Positions 23,090-34,930 of a stretch of DNA of 64,000 nucleotides are shown here, piece by piece (position 1 is the first letter of the stretch; the number at the start of each line of letters is the position of its first letter). The notes beneath the pieces are model-generated. The model ran no database searches. It saw only the letters and a list, made by a program, of their open reading frames with translations, and had not been told where the DNA came from. The stretch covers positions 2,172,903-2,236,902 of the forward strand of contig NW_004624881.1 in NCBI RefSeq assembly GCF_000247695.1, written 5' to 3'. A program made the position numbers and the translations under genes. The DNA is from Heterocephalus glaber. Taxonomy: Eukaryota > Chordata > Mammalia > Rodentia > Bathyergidae.

Positions 23090-24690
23090 GGCAAATCCAG
23101 CAACTGTTGAAACACTAAGTGTAAATTATTTATTGATTCAAGGATTTGTCATCATTCATCTACAGCTGACCTTGCTCCTTATCTTTCCAGGCATTTTCTT
23201 TGGGGCCTCTGCCATTGTCCCCAGTCCTTCCTCCCTAGTAGTCACAGCACAGCTGATGCTCCAAAGGAAACTAGGCCCCTCTTCATGAAAAACTGAGAGC
23301 TCTATTTCTCTACATATAACCACCTGGCTCTATTCAAGTGGATGCTGGATGTGTGATGTGGACCTATGGCTACAGGAACAAAGTGGCCTCTTCAGTGGAT
23401 CACACCTGCATTATCTTTCATTGTAACAGAGTGGACACAGGAGGAAGCTGGTGGAGCTACTGTAGACTTGTAATGAGCCTCAACTGTAGACACTCTGTGA
23501 CAACTCACATGCTTGATAACTTACTAACCATGCACCAGAACTTTAGCAGTCCCCCTGGTGTACAAAAAGTGACCACAATGGTGTTCAAAAAAGCCAGACA
23601 TTTATATCTCCTCTGAAGTTCTTTGAGTGGTAAAAAATAGGAACAGTGGAAGCCTGGACTAAAGTGATGGTTTTGAGTGAGAAGCTAGACAGTGTGAGTG
23701 ACATCCCAGCATTAGGCTCACAACAGACATGATGCCTTCTTGCTCTAGGAGACCATAAGGGAATCCTGTTCTCACAATGTTTCCTTAACATCATAACATG
23801 AGGCTAAAAAGTCCACTCCTCACCCTTATCACCTCTGTTGACCTCTACCATGTGCCAGAAAAGCATGTGCTCTACCTGTATTAGCACACACAAGTGGGTC
23901 CCAATGTAATTACATCATGTGCACTGTGCATGTGACACACTCCTTCTCATGAGCTTTGACTCCTACAGTGGTTCTGGTAAGGCTCATATGAGGTAAAACA
24001 TGTCACTTCCCAATATGAGTCACAGCAGTCACTCAGTAGGACAGAGTCCCCTTGTTACAGGAGAAGACCTAGGAAAGTTCCCCATGAAAGTCTCCAAACC
24101 ACTCCAATCAAACCTTCTCAAGTTTTCTCATTAGTGCACTCCCCATCAAAGCAGTGCATCTTTCTTTAACAAATTCCTTCATCCTTACAACTGTTGTGTG
24201 TTCTGCTCAATTCCTTGTTCTGGACACAAAGAGCTGCATTTATGGGGTAAGACTGGCACAAGCTGTTGTTAACAGGCTCACATGGTGAAGGAAGCACATT
24301 TCAAGAAAAATGATACTGACATACGCAGTATTTCATAACATGCCTTAAAGTTGTCTCATGTAAGGAAAATAAATACCTAAACTAGCTAAAGAGCGCCTCC
24401 ATTTGCTACAGTAGTGTTGGGTTTCCACATAAAGTGTACTGCCTCAGATGTAATTAACTGTGAAACCTTTAGATAAATTTCCTATGAGGTGGCATCAGTC
24501 TGTTCTATGCACAATCTTTCATAAAGAGCCATGGGACCAGCACAATGTGGCTAAGACTACATGTTCATCCATCTCTATAGGAAGTGTATTGTCTCAGGGT
24601 CCTGTCATCATCTCACACAGGCGAGGTGATTCTATAGACAAACAATCCAGAAGAGGGGAATGCCCTGTCAGGTTCATCTATACCCAGGAG
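23090..24690. other. Unit A 5' block, shared with units B and C
   Basis: No sense gene. The antisense strand at about 23430-23790 has open-looking stretches (for example SLKTITLVQASTVPIFYHSK) whose counterparts in units B and C also look protein-like. The 23880-24690 part has no recognised feature beyond similarity to 48050-48250. Confidence 0.5.
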
Positions 24691-25164
24691 ACCTTTAGTT
24701 AATGGTCTCCCTGAACTAGCTCAGGTCTCTGAGGAGCCAAGCCAGGTGCCCCCAGGAACCCCCTACTCAACACTCTCTCTCCTGCCTTGATTCTGATCAC
24801 TCCCACCTCGCTCTCCATGAAACTCCAGAAGAGAACCTTGTAACTCTGAAGAGAACCTGCCTCAAAAGAGTTGACTGACTTTCCACATCTGGCCTCTGAC
24901 TCTTCTGGCTCTTCCTTCTTCATCTCAAGGTAAGTGAGTGGAGGCCTGGTTGCCCCTGAGCAGTTTGCTAACCTCCATGTCCACTGAGTCTCACAGAGAA
25001 ATAGAGCATAGGTTCTTTCACTTCCCTGATGAGCCTGCACTCTTCTTGGTAATGGGGCTAAATTCAAGACAACCATGATGAAATTATTAAGGAAATAATC
25101 TTTAAAATAATAATAATTATTCCCAACACACCGATTTTCATGTCCAAGAAAAGATGAAGATAGA

Positions 25165-25282
25165 AAAACTGAATACATTTTTTTATTTTTTTTGGTAACT
25201 GATTGAACTTGAGTCCTTGCACTTGCACAGCAGGCGATGAAACCACTGAGCTAAATCCCCAGCCCAAAACTGAATACATTTT
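25165..25282 (-). mobile_element. ID SINE, antisense, with perfect 17-bp target-site duplication
   Basis: Flanked on both sides by AAAACTGAATACATTTT (25165-25181 and 25266-25282). The insert's reverse complement reads GGGCTGGGGATTTAGCTCAG ... CAAGTGCAAGGACTCAAGTT ... with the ATCCCC of box B shortened, then TTACC and the A-tail. Unit B lacks it, so it inserted after the unit duplication. Confidence 0.93.
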
Positions 25283-26140
25283 AAAACTCAGGCATAAAAG
25301 AAAAACCAATAGCAAAGAACTCCACAAGGAGGAAAAAGTAAACACTCCAGCAAACACTACTCTTCTCATACATGTGAAGCATTGCTCTGGATGTGAGGTA
25401 ACAGAGTAATGTGGGATGGAAAACTTTTCACCCTGTGCTGTAAGTGAACGCAAAGGCAAACAACATGAGAACAGCTAAATTTTCAACCAATTTAGGGTGT
25501 TGGATAATATTTAGGGAGAAAAATGGACCAAAACTTGTATGACTATTGAAAGAAATATCATTATCAAGGACATTAATTTATACATTCATTAAATAGTTGT
25601 TAGAGACCAAATAAAGTGCTGGGAAGGCAAGAAAACAAACTCAGGTTGAACTCCCAAAGTACTCACAGGCAGAAAGGTGGTTGAGAGTGTGACTGCCAAT
25701 GTGTAGGAATTCACAGTAACTCCTGGAGACAGAGAGGGGAGGCCTGTGAGGAATCACACAGGAACCCATGCTGGTGCAGGGGTCATGGGAGATGTGTACT
25801 TCACAGATTAGATGGGAGGCAGGGAGAGAAGCCAGCTGTGCAAAGGGCCAGGGGGAGGTGGAAGCAAACAGTGGAGGGGATGGCATTTTGGAGTAAAAGC
25901 ATGGGGGCTCATAGTGTCACATCCGAGGTGGGTCTGGCCTTGACAGGGGAGTTCAGAGGGTCCCTGTGGACTTTTAAATGAGGACTGAGATTTCTGAGCA
26001 TCCCCCTAAAAGGCTATCATGGGGAGCAGACTGATGCACACCTCTGGAGTCAGAACCATCCCAAAGATAACAAGCCTGATAGGATGAAGCAAGGTAAGGC
26101 AGTGAAGGACTTCATTCAGTCCTGAATTTCATGAAGAATA
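25283..26140. other. Unit A middle block, no gene seen
   Basis: Intergenic sequence collinear with about 50870-51360 in unit B. Open frames are short and unsupported. Confidence 0.5.
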
Positions 26141-26835
26141 TTTCACTATTCCCCAAAAGATCCTGAACCAACTAAACCCAATTTGGCCAGTGGTGATTTT
26201 CAACAGAGAAAGTTCTTTCAAACAAAATTTGTCTTTCCATGTCTGGCTAGTCTCACATAAGGTAATAGCTCCCAGGTTTATCCACCTGTCCCAATGTAGG
26301 ATTTCCTCTTCTGCTGATCACTGTTTTATTGTCCCCACACACCATTTCTGGACTCATTCTGCCACTGAGGGACACTTGGGTCAGTTCTTGCTCCTCTCTA
26401 TTTCAGATAATGCTGCAATGGAGTGTAGACAATTCCTCTACAGCCTGCCCCATGTCCTTGGTTATGTTCTCGACAGTGGGAGTGAGTGATCCCATGTTAG
26501 GCAGTTACAGTTTAACTCCTGATTTTTTCCACAGAAGCTGCACTGATGCACACCCCACTTACATGTACCTGGTTCCCTCCCATGGCAATGCCCACATTTG
26601 TTATCTTTGTCTTTTCTACCTCAGCCATTCAAACAGTGTGGAGGGGAGAGACAACAACATATGGTCTCACTCAAATTTGGAATCTAAGAACACTGATCTG
26701 ATTAAAGCAGAGAGTATACTGGTAGGGACCAGCAGAGAGGAGTGGTGCAGGGGTGTGGTTGAGAGTTGGTGGCCCAAAAGGTCACATAAAGTACATCCAG
26801 AGAGGAAGAAAAGCCAAGAACACTATTTTTGATTA
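26141..26835 (-). mobile_element. Old L1 3' end with 5' inversion (unit A copy)
   Basis: 26150-26640 is antisense old L1 (landmark CTGATTTTTTCCACAGAAGC ... CAATGCCCACATTTGTTATC). From about 26645 it switches to sense 3' UTR (ATATGGTCTCACTCAAATTT ... GGAATCTAAGAACACTGATC). Such head-to-head structure is the signature of twin-primed L1 insertion. The same switch is found at 51860 in unit B, so it predates the duplication. Confidence 0.75.
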
Positions 26836-29040
26836 GCCACAACCTGATATACATATGCTTCAAATGGCATGCTTTACATAATACACAAATATATTAGGCA
26901 AATTAAATAAATAAATAACCCTGGTAATCCATAACATTTATTTATGCACAATAAACATCCATGGCCTTTTTAATTTCCTACTGAAAATATTTCAAAGAAT
27001 ATTTCCCTGTCCTGCAAATGAGGAAGATGATGGTACACAATGTCTATGCTTCTCCCAACAGTCTGGGAAGCACATTTCTGGGTCCAAGTCAAGAATTTCT
27101 CAAGCACCCTAGTGAATCTGTTTAAAATCCAACTGTAAATGTTGCATACACAGACAAATACAAACATGGAGAGTCATATATGTTGGACAGTATACCATAA
27201 ATATTTTCTTGAGCTTCTCATAATCTGGACACTATTTCTATTAAGAAAGCCAATACATAGCTTTTCTCAAAACTTCTCTTTCACTGTATTTAAGAGTGAG
27301 ATAAAAGAGAGCTTTGAGAATTTTTTCACTGGTTAAATTCCAGAAGAATACCCTGTCCTGTGCAGAGCAGGTACATGTGAAGCAGAATCCCCCCTAAGTG
27401 TCCTCTCTGACACCACACAGCCTGGAGGTGCTGTCCTTGCAGTTCTGCCTCCTGCATATTTGCCAGTCCTTAGAAGGTTGTGAGGAGGCCTCAGGGAACA
27501 CTGCCTCTCTCCTGCTGATGCTCTGGTCTCTCTGGTCCATGGCCCAGGGTGTCTGCTCCACCATTCTCTGCTCTGGCTTCACTGGTGAGCAGTGTTTAAC
27601 CCACTGATCAAGTGCAAACTGTTTATGCAACATGCCTGCCCTTGGCCTAGAGATGAGGAAAGGGAGGCTCACTTGGAAGCTCACTAAGGCATGCAGGCTC
27701 CTCAGTGTTGAAGACCAGAAAGCCACAAGTTGGCTGTGTTGACACAGCCTCTCTCCTCCCACATTGACTTTTGTGTACTATTATGGGTTATGCTTTCTTG
27801 TTAGTCTTTTATTGCTTACAAGGAAATTCATTTTGAGAATGTGGTAGGCACAAGTGCCTTCATGCCTTCTGTTCCCATACATGCTGTCAGCCCACTGAGT
27901 CTTCTCCAATGGCTACAATGAGTGTGATTTCTTGCAATTTAATACAAGAAGACTGAGAATCAAGGTGCTGACATCCCCAGGGCCAGTGTCTGGCCATTAT
28001 GACTGGACTAGGAGAGTGCTACTCTAGATGCAAACACTGGGTCCTTTGCCCTGTATCAAATGTCCACCCATTTCCATGGTGCCCACAAAATCAAACCTCA
28101 TTTTACAGGTGAGGTTACTGTTGCTCCTCAGTTAGAGTTACTTGTGTTTGATACTACTGACCACACTCTCTTAAGATGCTTACATTTTCTTCAGTGCTGT
28201 ACTCTATTTTCCCCTTCATTTAGCACGAAATGTCCTATTTTCTCCCAAGCTTCTGATTTCTCTTCTTTCTGAATCTTTGGTAATATTTGTCCCTCATATT
28301 TGGTGGTATATTTTTTACTTTCCAGAATGCTTGATGACTATGCAACTGCAGTTGATTCAAAGAGTGGTTCAATAACATCCATGAATCTGAGGCATTCACC
28401 TTGGTTCCTCACCCAGAAGGCTGCTCCCTGATTGCTTGGCAACAGGGCTCAGAACAGGGGTTAAGATTCAATTTCCTGAGAACAACTCATTAGACTTAGT
28501 GAGGTTATTGTAACTAAGTTTTCTTTTCAAAGAAATATGGAAAGAAAGAATAAAATATTGTTTGTTCATAGCACAGATCTTCAGCTCATATTGTTTCTGA
28601 CTTCATGACATTATGTTTCCAAAGTCTGGTCTTTGTTCTTGAAAACAGTTCCATTGTATCCCTCATATTTATGAGATAAAAACTGTTCTTCAAAATGCCT
28701 CATATATGAAAATATTTCTCAGGCATGTAATTTTATGCTTTATATCCAAAAGATTTTGTAAATATGAGATGAAATAGACTGAAGCACAAGTAAGGGAGAG
28801 AGACACAGCAGAGTGAAGATGTCTCAGTCTACTTGGAATGCCAAAAAATTAGAGCAGATGGTGAGGTGTACAAAAAGCTAATATATGTATTCAAAAAAAA
28901 TCAACAGAAACAGCAGAGCTGTCCAGCATTGGACAGCTGGAGCCCTGATGCACTGTTGGAGAAGGAAAACAGCACAGCAGTGGGGCAGAAGAGCACAGCT
29001 GTTCTCTACAGAATTGATCTAGGTCACCTCAGGATGCAGA
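26836..29040. other. Unit A block between old L1 copies, no gene seen
   Basis: Collinear with about 52010-53760 in unit B (for example CCTGGAGGTGCTGTCCTTGC at 27421 against CCTGGAGGCACTGTCCCTGC at 52224). Frames on both strands are short; none resembles a known protein. Perhaps unprocessed 5' flank of the OR gene. Confidence 0.5.
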
Positions 29041-29500
29041 GAGGACTGAGTCTACACCCAAAGAAGTGAAAAGCAGGATTTAAAGAGGTATTGGACATGA
29101 ATGTACACAGCAGCTTCAATCACAATAGCAAAAACATGGAAACTATGTGTGTATCAACTGGTAGATGAACCTGTAAACACAATTTTTAAATCTTTATATA
29201 TATTTCTAATATATCTTTCGCTAAAGAGGAATTTTAAAAATATGATATAAGGTTAAAAGCTTATTACAAAAACATTAATGCTGTTTTTTCTAGTGTAGTG
29301 AAATGAAGTAAATATAGACAGACAATAGAAGATGGATTTCCATGGTAGGGGAGGGCAATGAGGTATTTAAAAGGGAAAGATTGAGTTTGCATAAAGAAAA
29401 GATTCAGAAAATGGTTGGTGGTGATGGTTTTTAATATTTTAAATGTACTAAATTCCATTGAGCTACAAGCTTAAAAGTTCGTGACTTAGTAAATTTCATG
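29041..29500 (+). mobile_element. Old L1 3' end upstream of OR pseudogene 2
   Basis: TACACAGCAGCTTCAATCAC ... AATAGCAAAAACATGGAAAC and the following tail read as an old L1 C-terminus/3' UTR. The counterpart is at 53800-54230 in unit B, so this insertion predates the duplication. Confidence 0.65.
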
Positions 29501-29730
29501 TTGCATGTATCTTATCACAAGAAAGATTTGGAAAATAAGCAGAGAGGACTAGCTAAAATAAACACCAATCCAAGGGAAGGGTGAAATGGCAGGAGAATGC
29601 CATTTTCTGGCAGGAAAATGCTCAGAATATATGCATTTGAACATCAATCTATTTTGTATCATAGATATACACTATTAAAAGAGAGAGTGAAAAAGAATGG
29701 AAGTCACATTTATCCTCGAAACCACTCATT

Positions 29731-29740
29731 TTGTTTCCAG
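29731..29740 (+). promoter_or_regulatory. Splice-acceptor-like site before OR pseudogene 2
   Basis: TTGTTTCCAG, a pyrimidine tract ending in AG, 21 bases upstream of the OR start codon. OR genes usually have non-coding 5' exons spliced to a single coding exon just before the ATG. Use of this site is inferred, not shown. Confidence 0.45.
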
Positions 29741-29761
29741 GCATATAGAGAGACAGATGCC

Positions 29762-31256
29762 ATGGGAAAGGGAAACATTAGCTTTCCCAATACTTTTGTC
29801 CTGCTGGGCTTCTCAGAGTTTCCATGGCTGGAGGGGACTCTTTTTGTAGTAGTCCTGCTCTCCTACCTCTTCACCCTGGTGGGGAACAGCTTTATCATCC
29901 TCCTCTCACTGGTGGACCCCAGACTCCAGACACCCATGTACTTCTTCCTGGACAACCTCTCACTGCTGGACCTCAGTCTCACCTGCACCATTGTGCCTCA
30001 GCTGCTGGCCAACATGTGGGAACCAGACAAAACCATTACTTCCTCCAGCTGCATCACACAGGTCTTTCTTTTCTGCTGAATAACCTCCAGTGAATGTGCT
30101 CTGCTGGCCATGATGGCCATTGATTGCTATGTGGCCATCTGCCTGCCCCTCAAGTACACTCTCATCATGCGTGCCTGAGTGTGTGTGTGGATGGCAGCAG
30201 TATGCTGGTCCAGTGGTCTCATGAGCTCTCTGCTTCAAACCACACTCACACTCAAGCTCCCTCTCTGTTGACATCTGTTGGGAGCAATGCTACATAATTA
30301 TAGGGAAAAATCATTTGAGTAGGCCTAGTTCTCCTGACTACAGCCCAGCTAGGACATTCCAGACATAATTGCATTTTGACCTCTGGTCACAACTGAGACC
30401 TGAGTGATCCCCCCCCCACCATGCTGCAATCTCCAGGACAAGACCACACCTGTGGGAGATGCCAGGGAGGAACCAAATCTTCATCTGCATAATTCCTCAT
30501 TGTTCTTAGATTTCCACTGCCCCCCAGGTTTCTGTTACACCTTGTTTATCCCAATGTGAAGTACTGAACTCTATATTTCACTTGTTACATCTGTTTCCCC
30601 ATGTACTGAATAAAAGGTGCTGCAAGCTAGGGGGCTTTTGTCCCTGCTGCTCAGAGTAACACTGATCAGACCCAAAGCTCAGCTTCTTCTCAGTCTCATT
30701 CGTCTACCTTTCCTGTAATTTGCTGTGTGCTGCCGTGGGTCACAGAAGACCAAGACTTACTGCAGGGGTTCTGGTGACGTCCCCTTCCCCTGTTCCCTAC
30801 AGACACCACACCCTGGACCACTTTTTCTGTGATGTGCCTCTTCTCCTCAAGCTGGCCTGTGGTGACACCTCTGCTAATGAGCTGGCTCTCACCTCAATGA
30901 CCATCCCATTTGGAATAATGTCTTCCCTGCTGGTGGTCATCTCCTACACCTTCATTGCTAGGGCTATACTGAAGCTACCTTCAGCTGAAGGCAGGAACAA
31001 GGCACTCAGCACCTGCAGTTCCCACCTGCTGGTGGTCACCATGTTCTTTGGGCCAGCCATGTACTTTTACCTCCAGCCTACAGCAAAGAATTCCCAGGCC
31101 AAGTTCATATCCTTCTTCTACTCTCTTATCACCCCATTGCTCAACCCACTCATCTATGCACTGCTAAACAAGGATGTGGACGCAGCATGCAAGAAGATCC
31201 TGCAATCTCAGAGCAGGGTGAAGTCTTTAAAGGCCCAATCTCTGCCTGTCTCATGA
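29762..31256 (+). pseudogene. Olfactory receptor pseudogene 2, split by a solo LTR
   Basis: ATG at 29762 opens MGKGNISFPNTFVLLGFSEF, then VVLLSYLFTLVGNSFIILLS (TM1) and PMYFFLDNLSLLDLSLTC (TM2). A TTGTTTCCAG splice-acceptor-like site at 29731-29740 lies just upstream, as expected for the single coding exon of an OR. Stops: TGA at 30077 (TM3), TGA at 30176 (replacing the Trp of the TM4 start) and TGA at 30269. TM3 ends AMMAIDCYVAIC (DRY to DCY). A 526-bp LTR sits at 30276-30801. The remaining half is clean: HTLDHFFCDVPLLLKLACGD, YTFIARAILKLPSAEGRNKA, LSTCSSHLLVVTMFFGPAMY and LNPLIYALLNKDVDAACKKI, to a stop at 31256. Confidence 0.95.
30270..30807 (+). mobile_element. Solo LTR (class II ERV-like) inserted in OR pseudogene 2
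   Basis: The insert runs 30276-30801, 526 bases, starting TGTTGGGA and ending TCCCTACA, which form imperfect inverted termini of TG...CA type. It is flanked by GACATC (30270) and GACACC (30802), a 6-base target duplication with one mismatch, the length used by class II (IAP/ERVK-like) retroviruses. The matching uninterrupted site exists in OR pseudogene 1 (CTGTGGACACCACACCCTG). It contains AATAAA at 30609, usable as a polyadenylation or TATA-like element. No internal viral genes are present, so it is a recombined solo LTR. Confidence 0.88.
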
Positions 31257-31449
31257 GCAACCACAGGCACACATCCACATATAATGGTGAATCACGTCTA
31301 CTTTTCCAAAAGAGTGTCTGTGAATTCTAAGAATGAGCGCTCAACTGTCTTGGTCAGCCACTTCAATGTTTTGAAAAACTATTTGGACTCAGAACATCCA
31401 TCACTGTTACTCTCATAGTCAGCCTACCACTTGCTAAGGCCTTCATATG

Positions 31450-33245
31450 TATCTGGTCCATAGACAGAGGAGCAAGCAGCATGATTCTTACATCTTTGAA
31501 CTGGTGAGAAACATCCTTTTATTCTTTCTTGCTTCCTCATTTGTTTCTTTCCTCCTTTCTTCTTGCTGTTGTTTCTGTCTACCCTATTTTAACACGTGTT
31601 ACTACATATTAATTGTACACTACAGTGGCTCTGCTTTTAACATTTCGCTGCATGCATATAATGTGGGTGTTGATCACACCCATCCCCCCTTTTCCCCTCC
31701 TAGCTGTCCGAAGTTTCCTCCTGAGAACCTTTGTCTTCCCTAACAGTGCATTGTCTCCTATCATGCTATCTTCTAACTTCCACATTCTATATATGAGTAT
31801 AAGTGAGGTATTTGTCTCTTCCTGTTCTGCTTGTTTCACTATATATGATGATCTTGAATTCCATTAATTATCCTGAAAATGAAATTACTTTATGTTCATT
31901 TATAATAGAATAATAGTTCATTGCGTATGCCTTATTATTTATCCATTCATTCACTGATGGGCATCTAGGATGATTTCATATTATAGGTAATATAAATGGT
32001 TCTATGATAAAAATTGGTACAAAAATATCTTTATTTATTGCTGACTTTAGCAACTTTGGGCAATATAACCCAGAATGACAAATCTGGATAATATGGGAGT
32101 TACACTTAGTTGTATTTTCATGTTTTTAAGAAGCCTCCATTTTCATTTTACAGTGGCTCTAATAATTTACATTCCCACCAACAATGTTCCATTTGGCATT
32201 AATTCTCACCAGGATTTATTACATTTTATTTTTTGATCATAGCCATTTAGACCGGGATGAAAAGGAATTTCAATGAAGCTTAGTTTTGCATTTCCCAAAT
32301 GGCTCCTTACACTGAGCAGTTTCTCATATAATTATTGGCTATCTATACTTCTTTTGAAAAGTATCTTGCAGATCTTTGACCCATTTATTGTTTGAGATAC
32401 TTGTTCCTTTCATGTTAAATTTTCTGAGTTCTTTACAAGTTCTGGACATTAATCATCAGTCAGATGGACAGCTGGCTAATATTCTCCTATTCTGCAGATT
32501 ATCACTTCACTCTGCTTATTGTGTCATTTGTTGTGAAGAAGCTTTTTAATTTCATGAAATGTCATTTGTCAATTCTTGCTTGTATTTCCTGAGCTGTTGC
32601 ATCTTGTTCAGGAAATCTGTGTTTGTACCAATATCTTGAAGTGCTTCCACTAAGTTTTCCTCCATTGTTTTCAGAGTTTCAAGTCTTACAGTAAGGTTCT
32701 TGGTCCACATTTGACTTGATGTTTTCACAGGGTGAGACATAGGGATCTAGTTTCAATCTTTTACGAGTTGTGTCCAGCAAATCAGTATCATTTGTTGAAA
32801 GAGACTCTTTTCTTCAATGTGTGTTTTAGCTGCTTTTTGATGAACAGATGGCTGTAGATGTTGGGCACATTCTTGCTTCATCTATTTTTTTACATTGGGT
32901 AATGCCACTCCATTTGGAGGGAGCAGAAAGGAGATTTTAAAAATTAATGAAGACATGTTATATACATGTAACAGATCCCCATAAGGAATGTCACTATTAT
33001 GTACTCCAAACATGTACTAAGAATTACAATTGAAAATAAACAAAAAATCAGTTCTCTATAGCATATTTTGAAATCAGGTGCTGTGATACTTCAAGCATTG
33101 TTCCACTTGTTCAAGGCTGCTTTGCTTTCTGGGTCTTCCATATCAATTCTTTAATATGAATTTTAACATGTGTTTCTCATTCTGTGAAGAATGTCACTGA
33201 TTTCTTCATAAACACATTTGATAGTATGGACATTTTAATCAGGCT
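31450..33245 (-). mobile_element. Old L1, antisense (3' UTR and ORF2 C-terminus)
   Basis: Reads as an old L1 on the minus strand: 3' UTR and tail near 31600-31900, the AGTGGCTCTAATAATTTACA / TTCCCACCAACAATGTTCC landmark at 32150-32190, CATAGCCATTTAGACCGGGA near 32240, and the ORF2 part to about 33245 (TTTTGAAATCAGGTGCTGTG at 33067). It is interrupted by a short sense insert at 32900-33045. It separates OR pseudogene 2 from its original downstream flank, which resumes at 44260. Confidence 0.8.
32900..33045 (+). mobile_element. Short sense L1 3' tail inside the antisense L1
   Basis: GGAGGGAGCAGAAAGGAGAT ... ACATGTAACAGATCCCCATA ... AATTACAATTGAAAATAAAC looks like the terminal 150 bases of an L1 3' UTR in sense orientation. 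It lies between two collinear pieces of the antisense L1, so it is a very short 5'-truncated insertion. Confidence 0.55.
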
Positions 33246-34789
33246 AGATTGAGGATCTGAGCAGAAAACCTGTTAAAGTTCCAAGAGACCTTAAGCTGAA
33301 AATAGAGAAGAAAGATGTCTAGAGAGACAAAGGAAAAGGAGGCAGAGACAGAAATAGAAGTCAAGAACAGAACAGAAAACAGAAGGGTGGCCAGATTCAC
33401 TCAGATGTGGAGTTCACACAGTTAAGGTTGGCAAGGAAGCACCCTGAGCAGTGGTGGCTGAAAAAGAAGCAAGGGTTCAGGCACCTGCTTATCCATGAGG
33501 AAGGTCTATGCTGATAGTCACTGTTGTCCCTCCTATTCATGGGCACCTTTAAAAAGGAGGCATCCCTTTCTTGCTGCCAAAATGATGCTACCCTCAGTAG
33601 AGGGTTCTTTTTCTCAAGTCAGATTTAAATCGTGAACTGGCAAAGTACATCTCTGATAGCAGTTTTGATGCCATCAGATGGTACCAGGTAAGGCTAGATG
33701 CCAACACTTGTCACAGCCACTGCTGCCACAGCTGTCCAGACCACCTTGCTCCAGATGCCTTAGGTCAAGTTCTGGGTACTAAGCTCTACTGCTGCTCTTT
33801 CTTTGACACAATCTCTCTGTCCACAATGCTCAGTATAAGAATCCCAATGACATTTAGAGGTCATTTAGAGCCCATCTTATCTGAAAAATAAATCACTAGC
33901 ACTGTTGCAGAACCACCACAGCAAATCTTCATTTAAACAGGGCCTCTGCTGCAGAACACAGGGCTGGTGTACTCGAGGGAGGCCTCAGAGACTAACCAGA
34001 GATGGGAGGGAGAGGACAGGCTTGTGAATTGTTTGTATTTTGGCCAACTGATTGGACTACACAGGTGTGAGATTGGTCCAGTGTGTGTAGGGTTCCAGAA
34101 CAGCAGTAGCTGTCATGCAGCAGTTTGGCGAGGATAAGGCAAGGTGTGCTCTTAGACTTACAGCAGTTGTGCCTCTGGGACAGGAGGTTAGGGCTGAAAC
34201 CAGTGAAGCTTCAGAAGGTAAGATGTGATCATCACGGGTAACTGAGGAGCAGAAAGTTGTATATGTTAACAGTGAGCCCAAATCATCCCCTCCCTGATCC
34301 TGGCCACATTAGGGTGCCCCCTTATTCAGAGAGGTAACAGTGCTTCTGATGTATGAGGACCAGATCAGGGGCAACGCAGCTCAAAACCAAGCTGCATGCT
34401 TCTCAGTCAGACCAGCATGAAGGAGTGTGGATGCTGAACAGTTAGGGAGCCACCAAGGCAAATTTTTTCAGTCCACAGTGGGAAGAGGAGAAGAAAAGCA
34501 AAGGGATAGGGCCAGATAGCCTCCAGCCAAGCCATTCACTCAGGCAATCATGGGAAAATCAGGAAAGTCAGATGCTTGGCTGTTGTCTCATGTACACCTG
34601 GGTCACCAGTAACTATCCAAGATACACCATAAGCCAGGTTGGAGACACGTTTGCTCAGGAGCAGTCAGATATTCAATCCTGGGCTGGGGGAACATGGGAC
34701 TGAGCAAGTTGGTGTCCCCTTCTTGGTGCTTTCAGATGTAACTCCCTCTGAGCACCTCACAAGATGTGTCTTGCTGTTTGTCACACAAA
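33246..34789. other. Unassigned; no gene seen
   Basis: Ordinary composition, short frames only. Some of it may be decayed LTR-retrotransposon sequence ahead of the LTR-like end at 34800, but I cannot show this by eye. Confidence 0.4.
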
Positions 34790-34930
34790 GGACCACTGTC
34801 CAGAAATGGAATCTGTCACTGCCATGATCTTGGGCCTGCCAGCCTCTAGAACTGGGAGTAACAAATGTGTGTGCTTAATGCCCCCTACAATGTGGCATTT
34901 GTTATGGCAGCACACTGTGGCAGATCCCTC
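34790..34930 (+). mobile_element. MaLR (MLT1-like) LTR 3' end
   Basis: GCCATGATCTTGGGCCTGCC then AGCCTCTAGAACTGGGAGTA then GGCATTTGTTATGGCAGCAC matches the order of the 3' end of mammalian MaLR-type LTRs (CTCCAGAACTGTGAGAAATA ... TTTGTTATAGCAGCCC). The 5' boundary is not clear. Confidence 0.6.

Larger units (their letters stand above)
23090..31440 (+). repeat. Tandem duplication unit A (OR pseudogene 2 and its 5' flank)
   Basis: This block is collinear with 47098-55660 (unit B). Anchors: CAAATCCAGCAA at 23092 and 47101; GGTGGCATCAG at 24489 and 48088; GTAAGTGAGxGGAG at 24930 and 49850; GAACCATCCCA(A/G)(A/G)GATAACAAG at 26045 and 51260; an inverted old L1 junction at 26650 and 51860; CAGCAGAGCTGTCCAG at 28912 and 53612; then the ORs. 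Its start is also shared with 63185 (unit C). Later insertions differ between units. The copies are diverged enough to be old. Confidence 0.85.

Noticed and set aside
25064..25459. Antisense frame with hydrophobic, membrane-like stretches
   Set aside because: It crosses an ID SINE and its target duplication, and the paralogous unit does not keep it.
30666..31256. Open frame running from the LTR into the second half of OR pseudogene 2, as a possible LTR-driven fusion protein
   Set aside because: The frame is open from 30666, but there is no ATG in the LTR part; the apparent start at 30720 is TTG. The first in-frame Met lies in the OR part, before TM5, so a useful fusion product is unlikely.
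31447..31867. Sense frames with Cys- and Ser-rich hydrophobic segments
   Set aside because: They lie in antisense old L1 3' UTR sequence, whose pyrimidine-rich strand gives such peptides.
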